64,000 nt of DNA from Alviniconcha marisindica (lineage: Eukaryota; Mollusca; Gastropoda; Provannidae). Where the stretch lies: NCBI GenBank assembly GCA_018857735.1, contig JABMCL010000131.1, forward strand, positions 95,001-159,000. Direction: 5' to 3'. Position numbers and translations under genes: made by a program. Shown one piece after another: positions 12,201 to 25,500 of the stretch (the stretch's first letter is position 1; every line of letters begins with the position of its first letter). A model generated the notes under the pieces. That model was not told the origin of the DNA, did not search any database, and was given only the letters and a program-made list of their open reading frames with translations.

Positions 12201-15200
12201 TGATCAGTTTGCTTTTATTTGTTTTTGTATTTGTGTGTTTGCCATGATCAGTTTGTTTGCTTTTGTTTGTTTCTGTACTTGTGTGTTTGCCATGATCAGT
12301 TTTTTTGCTTTTGTTTGTTTCTATACTTGTGTGTTTGCCATGATCCATTTTGTTGTTGTTTTTTTGGTTTGTTTCTGTACTTGTGCGTTTGCCATGGCCA
12401 GTTTGCTTTTGTTTGTTTCTGTACTTGTGTGTTTGCCATGATCAGTTTGTTTGGTTTGTTTCTGTACTTGTGTGTTTGCCATGATCAGTTTGTTTGCTTT
12501 TTTTGTTTAGTTTTTTTGTTTCTGTACTTGTATGTTTGCCATGATCAGGCTTTTATGTAAAGTTCTATTTGCAATTTTTGTTACAAATTAATTCATTTTA
12601 GATTTTGTTTGTATACCTGATATATTTTCTTACAGCATAATAGTATATGCACAGAATTTATGTTAGCAGTGAACTTCACCAGAAAATGATTATGGTGTCA
12701 CAACACTCAAGTGAACTTACAGAGCAAAAAAAGCAAAAAGTGATATGGTCTTGCACTATGTATAATTAGTGCTGTGGTAGGCTGATGACACTGGTATGCA
12801 AACTGTACATGTGGTATGGTGGTGGTGGTGTGCAGTGTGTGTGTGTGCTGTTTGCTTTCTAATTGTAGTTTATTTTTGTTTATATTAGTATTTTGTACGT
12901 ATATGGTGATAGTGGTGAGGTATATAACATAATTCTATTAAGTTCATCCTGTTCTTCCTTCACTTACACTGAATTTTGGAATTATTTTTATGAAGAAGAA
13001 TGGTGAAAGTGCACCTATAATTGTATAAAATGTGCAGACAGCTTTTAAAGGGTGTTGGCTAGCCACTAGTTGTAAAGCACACTATGCACTGGATGGATCT
13101 AGCTCACCAGAGTGTGTGCATTCTACACACTGTGGTGAAGCTAGAGCCAGTTCTCTCCCTTTATAGGCAGCTCTGTTTCATTCTGTCTCTGCCCCGCCCC
13201 TGACCCCCTCTGTCATGGTGGTGTTGTGGTTCTGTGGTGCAGGGCTGCAAACAACACTTACCAGTTTCTAGAAAATGGGGAGTACTCCATCTACATCCAG
13301 CATGCAGACAGGGAGGAAGCTCACAGCATGGAGTGTCACTTTGCCCAGATGAACGCCCCACCTGATGCCAACATACGTAAGTTCATTGGAACGTTGTCAG
13401 CATGGCGTCAAGCTTTGTTTGTCCTGATTGGAAGTAGGGAAAGTTTGGGAAATTGGGCCCATTGGTCCATTTTAAAAAATGAACACTATTCAGGATGTTT
13501 GTATTGATGATTTGATCACTTAGAAATGGAGTGTTAGAATTTGGGACACTTCAGGAAAAAATTTATTTTGCAATCTGACAGGGGCTTTAGATGCAAGTCT
13601 GTGTTTTACTGTTGTGTTAAAACCTCCACTTTCATAACAGCTTAGCACAATATCTTTCTGTCCTTGTAGGTTTAGCTTTGGCAGCATGTAGCAATTGAGT
13701 AAACCTAAGCAGGTGTGAAATGAGTATAGGTTTAAACTTGTGCCCATGTAAACATTCCTACTTACTGATTACACATGTGAACTCATTCATACAGTTAGTG
13801 TGTGGAATTTTGGCTTGTAAAATTATCTATGAATTCTCCCAGTCAAAGCTGGAACAACTTAGAACAGGAAATAGTTAGGAGCAAGACATTAGAAAATTTT
13901 AAGACACAAATCTCTCGCTGCCCCTAAAACATCAAGTGCTTCCCCCTTGTCCGCTGACACTATACCCAAGATTGGGTCCCATCAGCATATCACACTTATA
14001 GTGCACATCAAGATCAAGACTTGCACTGGGGAATTAATGGCATCCTCACCACGCTAGACGGACACAGTCGGACACAGACACACTTTTGTTTTTTGTTGAG
14101 CAGCTATCTACGTGGCACTTGGAGTTGCTGTGTTCCTGACAGCGTTGTGGGTGGTCTTAAAGGCACTCTACAGGTACGCTATCCTGATTAATTATCTGTT
14201 GTTAAGGCTTTTGATCACTACCCATTTACTGTGTGATAATGGCATGCCTTGCAATTTTGGTAGCAAAAGGGTAATTCTAATACTTAGTCATTTTTGTTTT
14301 GTGTTGATTTGTTATTTTGATTCATACTTTCACTTCATTTGATGTGGTGCACTTTCCATTTTTATGGTTATAACTTCTTCTGTGTTGTAAATTATATTTA
14401 GAAGAGCTATCAGGATTCGGTCTCTATGAGTTTGCTTTATATATATATATATTACAGTATGTATGCATGACTGTGGAGTTATCCATACTTGTCAACCCAT
14501 ACAGTTTGCTGGTATAAAAAAAATTAAAAATCATTATTTTGGGGGGATATGGCCATATTGAAAAAGGGATACAGGAAAACATAATTTTCATGAACTGAGC
14601 AAAAAGACTGAAAATCTGTTGAATGAGCAGCTGACATACGCCATCACCAAATGCACACCGACTGGCCTAGAGCAATAGGCTAAGAAATCTCGTTGGAAGC
14701 AAGATTTGAAGTCCTGCATTTGTTTCTTCTTTCCACTGCCACATGTGCCGGTTGGAATTCAAAATGTCGCTGCTACCAGCGAAAAAACAAAAGACCCCAG
14801 CCTGCATAAGGGAAATACAGGTTCACAAACTCTGGACTAAGGTTTACTCCCAAAAGTGGTTGACAGCTATGAGTTATCACCCAGAAGTGTACATTTAAAT
14901 TTAAAGGACAAATCCAAGGTTAGGGGTGATTTCTGACACAATTTCTGTTAAAGCTCGCTGAGAACGGTGATGTAGGTGAAACTGTGATCTAGGGTCATAA
15001 ATGCACGAAAAAAAGGCATTTTCTGTCATACCGAAAGCGTCGCCATGATGCCCAAATCACGTGACCGTATGCCTACTACGTCACTCTGGGGAGTCGCTGC
15101 AAAATGGCCAGCTCGAGCTCCGAAGACGAAACTGATACTTTGCCTGAGAGACCCACAAGGATACAGCCATATCAGTTTGAGCCTGTCAGGCAGGATTTTG

Positions 15201-18200
15201 AAAGAGTACTGGAACATCGTGTCAGCTTCGAAGCAAACCCCATGCGGTATTCCATGGGGTTTGCGAAATCGCACTCACTGAAGTGCTCGCGACACAAATG
15301 GGTGTGATGCGGTGCAGCAAGAAAGTCAGCTCGTTTGAATTGTATAAATTTAATCCACTTTCGCCTCACTGCGGGTCGATTGCGTGGGAGCTCATGCATT
15401 GTTATACCTGGGGTCGTCTGCGAATTGTTACAGTTCGCGGCAACACAGTAGGCCGGCATAGTTAACGTTTTTGTTGACCACACGCATACACAGTTTACTG
15501 AAGAATCTAAGATGGCAACCACACTGACTCCCCAGACTGACGTCACTTCTGGGAAAGTCACGTGACTGATGGAGAACCCGAGACTGTAGTCTTGGCCAGC
15601 CTACAGAAAATAAAATTGATTAAAAACCCAATTAAACATTTTTTTCATTTTTTTTTTCATTAAATCTGAAACTAGTGACTCATTTGTCAATCGTTTCGAT
15701 GGTCATTTTGCATACTTCAAAACCTTGGACTTTTACTTTAAGCAGTGGTGTGTGAACTGTTTTTTATTCCCATTAAAAACTTGTTAAAAGAAACTCATGA
15801 ACCTTTCCTTTACCCTTTCTCAACTAGGCATGGTGTATTTCACCGAGTCCTCTGCTACTGGAGCACCGAAAGCGTCATGTCTGTGAGTACCTGTTTCAAC
15901 GAGTCACTCCAGTGTTGTACGTCAGATAAGCGATGGCTTCACAAGGGTGCCTTGGCTTGGTGGTTTATCCTTGAATTGTATAACATTAAACAGCTGGCTT
16001 TCAGGCTGAATGTAACACAGTGTTGTGCAGTGGGTGGGAAGCACTTTGCCATGCCGTGCCATCTGTTGTTATAGGGGCAGGCAGTGGGCTGGTGCTATGT
16101 GTGTTTGTGTGTACGTGTGTGTGTGTGTGCATGCATGTGTACATGTATGCATGTGTGTGTGTGGGGGGGGGAGGGGGGGGGTTGTGTATCTGTGATTGTG
16201 TGTGTGTGCATGCATGTGTCTGTGTGTGGTGTGGGTGTGTGTATGTGTGGGTGTTTGTGTATCAATGTGTGGGTGTGTGCATGCATGTGTCTGTGTGTGT
16301 GTTGTATGTATGTGTGTGTGTATGCGTATTCACGAGGGGGGGGTCTGTGTGAATTGTTTAATTGATACTGTCAGTAATTTAATCTTTCGACAAACTTTGT
16401 GGGGGCTGTGAGATTTTAGTATGCAGGTTTGGATGGTTGATTTGTCAATTGCTGTCTTGCCTTTCACGTTGATTGTATTACCATCAGTCTTATCCAGCGT
16501 TAGGTCAATGTACATATCTTGACCAAGGTCATTACATATTATTATATTTACTAATGTTTGTAAAGTGCATTGAGCCCAGTAATAATGAAGAATAGCACTT
16601 GAGAAAAGTTATTATTAGTATTATACAATATTATGTTTATATAGTATTTTTGAGGTCTTGTGTGTACATTTTTGTAAATCTTGCAAAGCACTGCGTGTTC
16701 ACCCCTGTCGGTGAGATACAGCACTATAGAAATTACCATTATTATTGCTATCATTGGTGCTCAAACCTCAACCACTTTTTTTTCTTTCCTTTATGTTTTG
16801 GTCAGGACTTTGGCACACCAACCAGCATCAACCCAACAGAGGAGGCGGCCAGTGGTAGCAAAAGTGCAGAGAACAACAAAGCGAAAAAAGAACGTCTGCG
16901 ATCCCTTGACACATTTAGAGGGTCAGCCATTCTCTTTGCAGACACATTTCACAGACTCCCCAGTCAGAGTGTGGCTGCTGAAATGGCTTGTGGTAACACA
17001 GTACTTGTTTGTGTGGGCTTCACAGTCTCTACAATAAGCCTGTGGAAAAGGTTTTGCACACAACCTTTTCACCCAGCTTCGGGTGGAAGTTGGGGTTTTA
17101 GTGGAGAAAGGCTAACTGCGTACAGTTGGTTTCTTGCCACTGTTTGTTGTGCTTGTCACTTTTAGTGACAAACAAAACTGTGTTACACACAACCTTTTCA
17201 TCCAACTTTGAGTGAAAGTCGGGGTTTTAGTGGAGAAAGGCTAACAGCGTACAGTTGGCTCCTTGCCATTGTTTGTTGGTCCTGTTGCTTTTAGTGACAA
17301 ACAAAACTGTGTTGATGTTTTCCTCTTTGTCAAGCCAATCGTAGAATTTTGTTCCTATTTTGAACAAAAATGATGTAGAATGATCAACTTTGGGCTTGAT
17401 TGATTTACCTACTTAATATGTTGTTGTTTTTTGGTGTAATTCTGATATTTATAAGTGTTAGAATATTTCTGAAAATTGAAATGCGTATTGAGGTTTTTTT
17501 CTTCAAAATTACTCCTGTTTATTGCTGATTTGGTCATATGGAGTGACTGTCAGTTTCTCCAGATGTGTGACTTTGCTCGTAAGTAACTGCCATTAATACT
17601 TTTCTTTCTTTCTTTCTTTTAGTGGTGAAACTGTTGGTAATCACGGATGTACTGCTTTTCTTTCATATAGGATATCACTAGTGATAATGATCTTTGTCAA
17701 TTACCACGGTGGCTACTACTGGTTCTTCAAGCATTCCAAGTGGAATGGTCTGACCGTGGCAGACCTGGTGTTTCCATGGTGAGTGGGGAGGTGGAGGAGG
17801 AAGAGGCCTGTGTCTGGCTGAGGATGTATTGGCCGCTCTGTGTCTGCCTTGTGTCTGTGCTGCATGCAGGTGGAGTGTCTAACTCTAGCTCTTTCACTGT
17901 TGTCGATCCCGCCTCTGGCATGGCAATTTGTAGCTAATTAGCAAGGTATCTGCAGCAAAGGTGCATGTACTTGCCACGAAAAAAAGTCTCTTTTTTTTTG
18001 CAAGGAATTTGCTGCAAAGGTGTGTGTACTTGCCACGAAAAACAATCTTTCTTTTTGTTAGCAGGGAATCTGCTGCAAAGGTGCATGTACTTGCCATGAA
18101 AAACAAGCATTTTACAAAAAAATCTAAAGTTAGAGAGAGAGAGAGAGAGAAAAGTTTTGCAATGAAAATGCGCTAGCGTTGTATGCTGTTCAATATGTGC

Positions 18201-18335
18201 CAGAAAGCCGAAAGTCTTGAATATACTTTCATATGCATGCTTTCTTTGTACATCCCCTTTTTGGCTTTGATAGACAGTCTTTATCATACTTTGTGATTGG
18301 CTCATCTTTTTTCTCTTTTTTTCAGGCCAGCTCTG

Positions 18336-18377
<42 letters not shown>

Positions 18378-18498
18378 CCTTTTCAGTTTTGAGAAAGAAT
18401 GTCCATGGTGCCCAAGTTTCTTGATTGATTCTGCTATATTCTTCTTTTTTTCTTCTTTTTTAGGGACAATTTCCATGCCTGCAATGTAACCTTACTAG

Positions 18499-18564
<66 letters not shown>

Positions 18565-18933
18565 ATTTTGTTTTGTTTCTGATGACTTTTTTCTTACTGC
18601 ATTTCATTCAAAACATGAACTTTTTCAAATATGAGTCTCTGTCTGTTCATTATTTGGTCACTGTATCAGTATGGTTATTGTCGGAACAAGCAAGTAAGCA
18701 CCCTCTCACCTGCATGCAATACTGAGTTCAAGGACTGGTTATTGTCGGAACAAGCAAGTTAGCACCCTCTCACCTGCGTGCAGTACTGAGTTCAAGGATT
18801 GCCTTTCTGTTTTAGCTGGTGCACAATTTGTGGACGTGACTCAGTGCTGAAGCATTTTCCAGTTTGATGATGTATGCAAAGTCCATTTGCTCACAGTGTT
18901 AATTCAAATCTCTGGCAGTGCAAAAACAGCCAT

Positions 18934-18991
<58 letters not shown>

Positions 18992-19504
18992 TGTGTGTGT
19001 GTTTGTGTGTGTGTGCGTGTATGTGTGACACACGCCAGAGGCGAGATGTATATTTCCTCAAAGGGCTACATTCCTTGATTTTTTTTAAAATATACTTTAT
19101 TATACAGTTATAAGTTTTGTGACAAAATGAGTTCATCCAGACTTGATGGAAGCGCTTCAGTCCAGAGTCTCTTCTACAAATTCTTCACAGTCTAACAGTA
19201 GTCACATAACCTTTTCCACTAACATGCTCTTGTCTGTTGTGTGTCCTCTTCCACGTAGACTTAGCTTGACAGTCATGATCTTTGTGAATTACGGGGGCGG
19301 TGGCTACTGGCAGTTTGCCCACTCCAAGTGGAACGGATTGACAGTGGCAGACCTGGTCTTCCCTTGGTACGTCACTGTATGCATGCCCAATACTGACTTG
19401 TTTTCTAAGTATGCTGAAACCACTGTAGGACAGGTGCTAAAATGCTTTTTGTTGGGGGTGGGAGGAGTCAGTAGGGGGACTTTGTGTGCGTGTGTGTGTG
19501 TCTT

Positions 19505-19538
<34 letters not shown>

Positions 19539-22500
19539 ACGTACTTTAGAGAAAATTCAATCGTGACACAGTGAAAATAATCCGTCATTGTAGATAAATA
19601 TTTAAATAACTCAGAATAGCAGATAGGCACTTTGTCAGAAAAATATTTGCTGGAGCTGGTCACATGGTGGAATTGTCTGCCCCTGCCAGAGCACTAGCTC
19701 TAGCCTGGTGTGGTCATGTGGGGTCTTCTGGTCATGCTGGTGCTGAGTCGTGCTTTGCTCAGAAATTAGCAGCTGACATTTGTAGAGTTTTGTGGATGTT
19801 GCTAGGGGCTTTGTGCTGCTTTTTCGCTTGCTTCTTCAGTGGGGTTTCATTTTTCTTGGTTATTGATTGTTGTTTTTGTGTGTATGTGTGTGTGTGTGGA
19901 GGGGGGGGGGGGCATTTTTTTTTGGGGGGGGGGGGGGGTTAGTGTTCTTTGCTTTGTTCAGTTGTCTTTTTTCTCCCTAAACCTTAAAAAAAATAATTGT
20001 TTATTGACAGTATTGTATTTGCATTCCTCACATTTTTCTCATTATTGGAAAAAAGAAGAAGATTGTTTGGTGGTAATACTGTCCTTCATTGGAATGGGTA
20101 CGACTTGTATCACTCTTACTGTCTTAACGCAGTTTTAAGATGGCAGTTACTGGTAGCCATGACTGAAGCCCCCTTTTACTTCACGATGATCTTTTATATA
20201 AAATTCTATCTTTATCTTCTGATTGTTATTGCTTAAGAGAAAGAGGCATGCACCTGTATCAAGATGTCCATTGATCAAGCCCAGCAAGTGTCAGTGGTGT
20301 TGACCTGCACTTTGGCGTGGTGCTTCCCACTGGTCAAGATGGACAGGGGAATCGCAGGCAGAATCTTTTCCCTTGGTTTCTTTCTCTCCTGGGTATGCGT
20401 CAGATGTTTCTGCTCTCCCTGCCCTGCTTCTCTTTAAAACACACTTACAAAAGTGCAGTCAGATTTGTCCATCAGTAGACAGAATTCCACCCATTGAAGG
20501 GCAGTAAGGGTCATTCCTTAGCAGAGAGAAATGTATAAAACTGTATTTGGGCTGTTTGGGGGGAAGGAAGGGGAGGGTGGGGGTGGGGGATGAGAGGGGG
20601 GTTATGGGCTGGGCCAATTTGTGAATTTCAGAACTGATATTTCGCAATCTGTCTTGAGTGTGTATGTGTGCGGAAATCACGTTGAATGTTACTGCATGTA
20701 CCTGTGCTACCTCTGGAGTTCATGTACCTTGTGTTTACTCGCATGCCAGGTGAGAGTTACTGCAGGTGACTCAGGTCTTTGGTGCTGTGTCAGTGTGTGA
20801 CGTCCTTTGAGCGCTAATTAACTCCCTTATTTGTTGGGTACTGCATGTGTCGTAATAGGTGACTGAGGAAAAAAGGTGATGTATTAAACTATGATAAGGC
20901 CATGAATAACTGATGAAAAAGCAGTAAACTATGATAAGGCCATGGATAACTTACAAAAAGGCATTAAACTATGATAAGGCCATGGATAACTGATGAAAAG
21001 GCGGTAAACTATGATAAGGCCATGGATAACTGACGAAAGAGCAGTAAACTATAATAAGGCCATGGATAACTGACGGAAAGGCAGCAGACAGCGATGAAAT
21101 GGTAACACTAACAGCATTGCGTTTCAGGTTTGTCTACATCATGGGCACAGCCATGATCCTCAGCTTCCAGGCACAGCTGCGCCGCAACACGCCCAAAATC
21201 AACATGTTCTGGAAGATTGTGCGTCGCTCCTTCACACTGTTTGTCCTGGGCCTGCTTATCAACTCTGGCGAGGATGATGGTATTGGTCATGCCTTCCACT
21301 GTTGGTTATGTTATAGCAAGATGATCGTAATGGTGATGCCTGCCATTGTTGGTTATATGTCAGGGCAATGGTAATGGTGATGCCTGCCATTCTTGATTAT
21401 AATATGGCAGGTCAGTGGTAATGGTGGTGCCTGCCATTGGTGGATATAATATGGCAGGACAGTGGTAATGGTGGTGCCTGCCACTGTTATATTATGGCAG
21501 TACAGTGGTAATGGTGGTGCCTGTTAGTGTTACTGTTGGTTATATTATGGCAGTACTGTGGTAATGGTGGTGCCAGTTAGTGTTACTGTTGGTTATATTA
21601 TGGCAGGAGAGTGGTAATGGTGGTGCCTGCCACTGTTAGTTATATTATGGCAGTACTGTGGTAATGGTGGTGCCTGCCACTGTTAGTTATATTATGGCAG
21701 TACTGTGGTAATGGTGGTGCCTGCCACTGTTAGTTATATTATGGCAGTACAGTGGTAATGGTGGTGCCTGTTAGTGTTACTGTTGGTTATATCATGGCAG
21801 GAGAGTGGTATTGGTGGTGGCTGTTACTGTTGGTTATATTACGGCAGGACAGTGGCAATGGTGGTGGCTGTTACAGTTGGTTATATCATGGCAGGACAGT
21901 GGTAATGGTGGTGGCTGTTACTGTTGGTTATATCATGGCAGGACAGTGGTAATGGTGGTGGCTGTTACTGTTGGTTATATCATGGCAAGACAGTGGTATT
22001 GGTGGTGGCTGTTACTGTTGGTTATATCATGGCAGAACAGTGGTAATGGTGGTGGCTGTTACTGTTGGTTATATCATGGCAGGACAGTGGTATTGGTGGT
22101 GGCTGTTACTGTTGGTTATATCATGGCAAGACAGTGGTATTGGTGGTGGCTGTTACTGTTGGTTATATCATGGCAGGACAGTGGTAATGGTGGTGGCTGT
22201 TACTGTTGGATATATTATGGCAGGATGATACAGGTAATGTGTGTTATATGACACACATATATATATATATATATACCCGTCCCTAATAAGCCTTACGGTT
22301 TCTGTGGACGTTAAGCACCATGTTTACTTAATATATATATACCGAGTGACTCCCAGAGTGTTCAACTAGGCAACGCAGCAGCAACAACAACAAAAACACT
22401 GGGCCAAACTGACATTTGGTCTTTATATATATATTCCCATCCCTAATAAGCCTTACGGTTTCTGTGGACGTTAAGCACCATGTTTACTTAATATATATAT

Positions 22501-25500
22501 AGGCAGACATTGGTAGACAGACAGACAAACAGACACAAGCAGGCAGGCAGACAGGCAGGCAGACATTGGTAGACAGACAGGCAGGCAGGCAGACATTGGT
22601 AGACAGACAGGCAGGCAGGCTGGCAGACAGTGGTAGACAGACAGACAGACAGAAGGCAAACAGACACAAGCAAGCAGACAGGCAGGCAGACATTGGCAGA
22701 CAGACAGACAAACAGAAGGCATATATATATATACCAAGTGACTCAACTAGGGAACACAGCAGCAACAACAACAAAAACACTCGGCCAAACTGACATTTGG
22801 CCTTTTTTTCTTCTTCTCGTTTTCAGGGATAGAACTGTCCCATTTCCGAATCCCCGGGGTGCTGCAGCGCTTTGCTGGCACCTACCTTATCGTGGCCACA
22901 GTGCACCTGTTCTTCACTAGACCCTTTGACGACAGTCGGGTAGGTCGCTTGCATGGTACTGTGGGCTTGTTGCTGGTAGGGTAGTGTTGAAGGTTAGCAC
23001 TCCTTCATTCCTTGCTCTTTGGTGTCTGTATAATTCATTGTCACTTTGGAGTTGTCGCTATCAAAGGTTTTGGGTGGTGGTGATTGAGGGGGGAGGGTAG
23101 CACATTTAAATAGCACGCAGCCACAGGCTACACTATACATTTGTTCACTGATTCGTTAATCATACCCCCGTGCATGATGTTACTGCTGATACATTCAGGC
23201 ACTGTCAAAGAGTTGTGGAACACATCATCAGCAAGCAGAAACATTAGCTAACAAGATCATCCCGGTGGGTTACTCGTTCAGTTCTTTTTCCCTTTTAGTT
23301 TGTGTCATCTGGATATATATATATATTCCAGTGGTGTGGCACTGCAGATGAGTCAATTAAAATCCTCTCTGTTGAGGATCCAGGTTAATCAAAGGTCCCC
23401 ACTTCCCTGCCTGGAGTAAGTCGGAATACAGCTTTCTTTCTGTTCGTATGCAGACAGGAGTTCTGCATTTCTATTTTGTGTGTTCATTCAGCTTCATGTC
23501 TTTAACTTCCTGTCCTACATCAAGTGCTGTGACACTGCTGGTTATATAGTGAATCAGACTTCACTTGTTAGTCCGTGAGTTTTTGTTTTCCCCTGATATA
23601 ACTTTTGAGGTTGATTGCGCATGAAGTGTCAAGTAACTAAATTCGTTTGGGTAAAGTTTTAATTGCTGTGGAGTTCAGAATACTATAAAGATGCTAGACT
23701 TGTCCTTGGTAATAGGCGCAGTTACTGGGAGTGGGACATGGCAGGTTTCAAATGGGTCAAATTTCCATCATGATTGGGTGTGTGTGGGGGGGTGGGGGGG
23801 GGTACAAAGTGCAGTCCACCTTTATTTGGTTTCTGATGGTTATTTAAACTAAACATGCATTTAAGGGAAGAGCAGAACTCAGGAGCTGTGTGAAAGTCAA
23901 GGTGGCCGTCCTGGGCTCCCCGTCCCTAAATAGTCCGTATGGTCTCTGTGGACGTAAAGCAACACTGAACTGAACTGTGGCTAATAGGCAGGCAGGCAGG
24001 CAGGCAGACATTGGTAGACAGACAGACAAACAGACACAAGCAAGCAGACAGACAGGCAGGCAGGCTGGCAGACATTGGTAGACAGACAGACAAACAGAAG
24101 GCAAACAGACACAGGCAAGCAGGCAGGCAGGCAGACATTGGTAGACAGACAGACAAACAGAAGGCAAACAGACACAGGCAGGCAGACATTGGTAGACAGA
24201 CAGACAAACAGAAGGCAAACAGACACAGGCAAGCAGACACAGACAGAATGCTGGAAGTTGTCCCTTTTCCTTAAACTCAAAGGTTTGCCCCAGAGCTGGG
24301 TACAATGTTCTCACACATACATGAACACGAGCATCTACAGCCTCCATTGCTGATCAGGCAGTTAGTTGCATGCCGACTGCAGGCTTTTTCTCCTAAATGT
24401 CTGGGAAAAACAATAAGTTTCCAACATTAGCTCTCTAACAAACAACAACAAAACCTGTGCTCCATCAGTGTGAGCAGTGGGTGGACAGCATTGGAAAATA
24501 TGACCACTTTCTTTCCAGAGGGAAAAAACAGCATGGGCTATGTCAAACAAAATGCTGTACTCTTTTCTAAAGTGTGTTTTTGTTTTCTACAGTGTGTTTC
24601 TATTTTTGTTAGTCATTTACATGTATATGAAGGCAGTTGACATTGTCTTTTTATCAGCTTTTTTAGAATAATTTATTTTTATTTAAATGTCAGAAGAAAG
24701 GGAAAAAAAACAAGCAAGTAATTGATTGTTGAGGCATTATTATATTTTGATCTGGAAGACCTTAAACTGGCTTTTTTCTTTGTGTGGCAGCATGCATGGT
24801 GGGCAGCAGTGCGCGACATCACTGACTTCTGGCCAGAATGGGTGTTCCACCTGGTGCTGGTAGCGGTTCATCTGGTCGTCACCTTTGGCCTGCACGTGCC
24901 AGGCTGCCCTATGTACGTACACCGGTTGCTGGTTAACCCCACAGTAAGTGGCGTGGGAAGAATGAAACTGGGCCTGCTCAGCCCCTGAAATTCTGATTAT
25001 GCCCCCAGCTGCATGAGAAGTGGCAGGGGAAGAATGAAACAGGGCCTGTTCAGCCCCTCAAATTCTGATTATTCCCCCCAACTGCACAATAAGTGGCACA
25101 GGAAGGATGAAACAGGGCCTGCTCAGCCCCACAAATTCTGAAGATCCAAACCCATAAAAGGTTAAAAAGAATGCTGTTTATTATGATGAAACACAGCATG
25201 CAAAATTTTGGGGTAGTCCCTTTTTTTAAGCTACGAAGCAACTCTTAAACAGCAGTTAGACAGTGAAAAATGAGTCGTAGAATACTTGTCTGGTTTTGGT
25301 TGAGCTGTTTTGCTACGTTGTTTTGGTGTTCCATGCAGCGCTGTCCAGAAGTCTCTTGGATATTATTATTGATTGCTTTTATATAGCGCTATTCTCCGCT
25401 CTCGAGCAGACTCACTGTGCTCGCATGTGATTCTATATGAGTGAATAGCTTTCTTATAGCACGTTTTTTGAATATCCACGGAAGTGGTGTACTTACAGCG

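Larger units (their letters stand above)
14901..15741 (-). mobile_element. TTAA-flanked TIR element with THAP ORF, copy A (Kolobok-like)
   Basis: TTAA sits at both ends (14901-14904 and 15738-15741). The inner ends are inverted repeats reading TTAAAGGACAAATCCAAGG and, from the other side, TTAAAGTAAAAGTCCAAGG. The 841-bp element carries the THAP ORF on the minus strand and lies in HGSNAT intron 5. A second, shorter copy is in intron 16. TTAA target duplications plus a THAP domain are the combination known for Kolobok transposons. PiggyBac also uses TTAA but has different ends and no THAP. Confidence 0.75.

Noticed and set aside
11619..12560. Several long frames on both strands ([15 protein letters not shown] and [12 protein letters not shown] types)
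   Set aside because: Artefacts of the 48-bp intronic minisatellite after HGSNAT exon 3.
22488..24350. Cys/Leu/Pro-rich frames ([10 protein letters not shown] type)
   Set aside because: Artefacts of CAGA/GGCA tetranucleotide arrays.
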